A DNA stretch of 64,000 bases from NCBI GenBank assembly GCA_023449275.1, contig JAEXJM010000065.1, positions 1 to 64,000 of the forward strand. The letters are read 5' to 3'. How positions within the stretch are numbered: position 1 is the stretch's first letter; every line of letters begins with the position of its first letter. Position numbers and translations under genes: made by a program. Below are positions 62,407 through 64,000 of the stretch, piece after piece. A model generated the notes under the pieces. It was not told the DNA's origin. It was given only the letters and a program-made list of their open reading frames with translations, and searched no databases. The DNA comes from Pseudomonadota bacterium (GTDB lineage: Bacteria > Pseudomonadota > Gammaproteobacteria > Burkholderiales > Burkholderiaceae_D).

Positions 62407-63621
62407 ATGAGCCGTACGATTTGCATGACTGAAAATACCCCGCTGGAAAAAGGCTTCGATTCCCGCACCGCTCTTGCCGAAGCGTCCCGCTGCCTCCTGT
62501 GCCATGACGCCCCATGCAGTGCCGCCTGTCCAGCCGGAACCGATCCTGCCCGGTTCATCCGCTCATTGCGCTTCAAAAACATCTGGGGAGCGGCCGAGAC
62601 GATCCGCGAAAACAATCCCCTCGGCGGCAGTTGCTCCCTGATCTGTCCGGTCAATGAATTGTGCGAAGGCGCCTGTGTACGCGCCGGACTCGACAAGCCG
62701 ATACAGATCGCGAAACTCCAGCGTTTCATTACCGGACAGGAACGCGAGATGGGCATGGATATCCTGAAACCCGGCTCGCCCAACGGCAGGAAAATCGCCT
62801 GCATCGGCGCCGGGCCCGCTTCACTGGCCTGCGCCAGCGTACTGGCCCGCAAAGGCTGCCATGTCACCCTCTTCGAACAATCGTCACAACCCGGCGGCAT
62901 GCTCGCACTCGGCATTCCCCGCTTCCGGCTACCGCAGGACGTCATCGATTTCGACATGGCGCAAATAGAAAAACTGGGCATCGAATTCAGGTACAACACG
63001 GCCGTTTCCGCCGCCGGACTCGACGAACTCACCAGAGAATACGATGCCGTTTTCATCGGTGCAGGCCTCTGGAAACCGAAAACACTGGATTTGCCGGGCA
63101 AAAACCTCGATGGCGTCGTCCACGCACTCGATTACCTGCAAAACGCACGAACATACCGGCCATCGGAACAGGGAAACCGGATCGTCGTCATCGGAGACGG
63201 CGACGTCGCCATGGATTGCGCCACCACCGCCCGTTCCCTCGGTGCCGAATCCGTCAAGCTCGTTTTCTGCCGTCCGATCGCCGAAGCCTCGGCCAACATC
63301 GTCGAAACCCTTCTGGCCGTCAGCATGGGCATCCCCGTTCTGACCGAATTTTTCCCGAAAAAGATCGACGGCAAAAACGGACTGGTCACGGACATCCGCT
63401 TCACCGGAGCGGATAGCCAGTCCGACCTGAACCTTCAGGCGGACAAGGTCATCCTCGCCGTCGGACAGGAACGCGGCGACGGGCTGGCAAACATACCGAA
63501 ACGCAAGGGGCTTTACATGGGAGGCGACTGGGCCAATGGTGGCAAAACAGTCGTGGCAGCCATTGCCGAAGGCAAAAAAGCGGCAGAAGCCATTCTCGAC
63601 ACGCTGGACGTACACGCATAA
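62407..63621 (+). CDS. preT: NAD-dependent dihydropyrimidine dehydrogenase subunit PreT
   Basis: A 404-residue flavoprotein of the GltD-like family. The N-terminal Fe-S region has CLLCHDAPCSAACPAGTD and CSLICPVNELCEGAC. Two dinucleotide-binding motifs follow: IACIGAGPASLACASVLARKG (FAD) and IVVIGDGDVAMDCATTARSLG (NAD). It ends with GDWANGGKTVVAAIAEGKKAA. With PreA it reduces uracil and thymine to their dihydro forms, or the reverse. AAGGAAA precedes the ATG at 62407. The preA gene follows after 16 bases, so they form an operon. Confidence 0.93.
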   Translation: MSRTICMTENTPLEKGFDSRTALAEASRCLLCHDAPCSAACPAGTDPARFIRSLRFKNIWGAAETIRENNPLGGSCSLICPVNELCEGACVRAGLDKPIQIAKLQRFITGQEREMGMDILKPGSPNGRKIACIGAGPASLACASVLARKGCHVTLFEQSSQPGGMLALGIPRFRLPQDVIDFDMAQIEKLGIEFRYNTAVSAAGLDELTREYDAVFIGAGLWKPKTLDLPGKNLDGVVHALDYLQNARTYRPSEQGNRIVVIGDGDVAMDCATTARSLGAESVKLVFCRPIAEASANIVETLLAVSMGIPVLTEFFPKKIDGKNGLVTDIRFTGADSQSDLNLQADKVILAVGQERGDGLANIPKRKGLYMGGDWANGGKTVVAAIAEGKKAAEAILDTLDVHA

Positions 63622-63637
63622 TTCACAGGAGACAAAA

Positions 63638-64000
63638 ATGGCACTGAAAAAAGACCTGTCCATCGACTTTCTGGGCGTCCATTGCGAAAACCCGTTTTTC
63701 CTGTCTTCCTCCCCCGTCGATTCCGATTACGAAATGGTCGCCAAGGCATTCGAGTCCGGCTGGGGTGGCGTGGCATACAAGACCGTCGGCATCTTCCTGC
63801 CGGATGAATGCTCCCCCCGTTTCGACATCACCGGCAACCCCGGCAGCGCATGGGGTGGCTTCAAAAACATGGAAATGATTTCCGACAAGCCGCTGGAAGT
63901 GAACCTGAAAAACATGGCGCGACTGAAACGCGAATATCCCGGCAAAGTCATGATCGCCTCCATCATGGGCAGCAATGACGACGAATGGCGAACCCTCGCG
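63638..64000 (+). CDS. preA: Dihydropyrimidine dehydrogenase subunit PreA, 5' part
   Basis: The first 121 codons of PreA, cut by the window end. The start MALKKDLSIDFLGVHCENPFFLSSSPVDSDYEMVAKAFESGWGGVAYKTVG matches the FMN-binding dihydroorotate dehydrogenase-like barrel of PreA, followed by NPGSAWGGFKNMEMISDKPLEVNLKNM. The Fe-S domain and most of the barrel lie outside. CAGGAGA precedes the ATG. Confidence 0.92.
   Translation, partial: MALKKDLSIDFLGVHCENPFFLSSSPVDSDYEMVAKAFESGWGGVAYKTVGIFLPDECSPRFDITGNPGSAWGGFKNMEMISDKPLEVNLKNMARLKREYPGKVMIASIMGSNDDEWRTLA

Overview
This window looks like chromosome from a beta-proteobacterium, most likely Oxalobacter or a close relative in the Oxalobacteraceae. 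The reasons are an OxlT-family oxalate/dicarboxylate antiporter that keeps both charged substrate residues, a beta-proteobacterial type porin, an Rnf remnant, a CigR-like protein, a moderately GC-rich backbone, and many genes with a TACAAT-type -10 box very close to the start codon. Several AT-rich islands interrupt the backbone: 11.7-13.4 kb, 22.2-25 kb and 44.8-53 kb.

Layout. 0.5-8.4 kb: gabD, a Sel1-repeat protein, thyA, a broken AAC(6')-like acetyltransferase, an SDR, a YdcF/SanA protein, a rhodanese and an EamA protein. 8.8-13.9 kb: a large periplasmic Sel1 protein, then an unknown 393-residue protein and a Sel1 gene whose 3' part has been tandemly duplicated, giving an orphan C-terminal module and a second Sel1 gene. 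14.66-17.27 kb: an orphan CRISPR array of 44 repeats. 17.4-21.6 kb: sulfur assimilation, with an Rrf2 regulator, cysK, and one polypeptide that fuses a cystathionine gamma-synthase to a PatB/MalY beta-lyase. 21.8-25 kb: an AT-rich glycosyltransferase island; the first glycosyltransferase is out of frame at a C7 tract. 25.2-27.1 kb: an RloA/RloB-like ATPase-TOPRIM pair. 27.4-27.5 kb: a candidate small RNA. 28-37.6 kb: tam, CigR-like, an LA2681-type HEPN protein, yjjG, a MATE exporter, yoaA and a lipoprotein. 37.7-44.8 kb: a frameshifted GNAT, an acyltransferase-3/SGNH protein, a partial rnfD-rnfC-apbE operon and small membrane proteins.

45.2-53 kb is a complete type I-F2 (I-Fv) CRISPR-Cas locus: cas1, cas2-3, cas7fv, cas5fv, cas6f and an 18-repeat array. 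Its repeat is related to the orphan array's repeat, but two stem base pairs differ by compensatory changes. 53-56.1 kb: an HxlR regulator divergent from a copper ATPase that carries a CopZ-like domain fused at its C terminus, with an internal start. 56.9-62 kb: a porin, the OxlT-family transporter behind a -24/-12 (sigma-54) promoter, and a GAF-AAA-Fis sigma-54 activator. A cluster of GTCA/TGAC half-sites upstream could be the activator's enhancer. 62.4-64 kb: preT and the start of preA (reductive pyrimidine degradation); preA runs off the window.

Four single-base frame disruptions were found by reading: two acetyltransferases, one small gene and one glycosyltransferase. Each could be a pseudogene, phase variation or a sequencing error. 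No rRNA, tRNA or intact insertion sequence was recognised.
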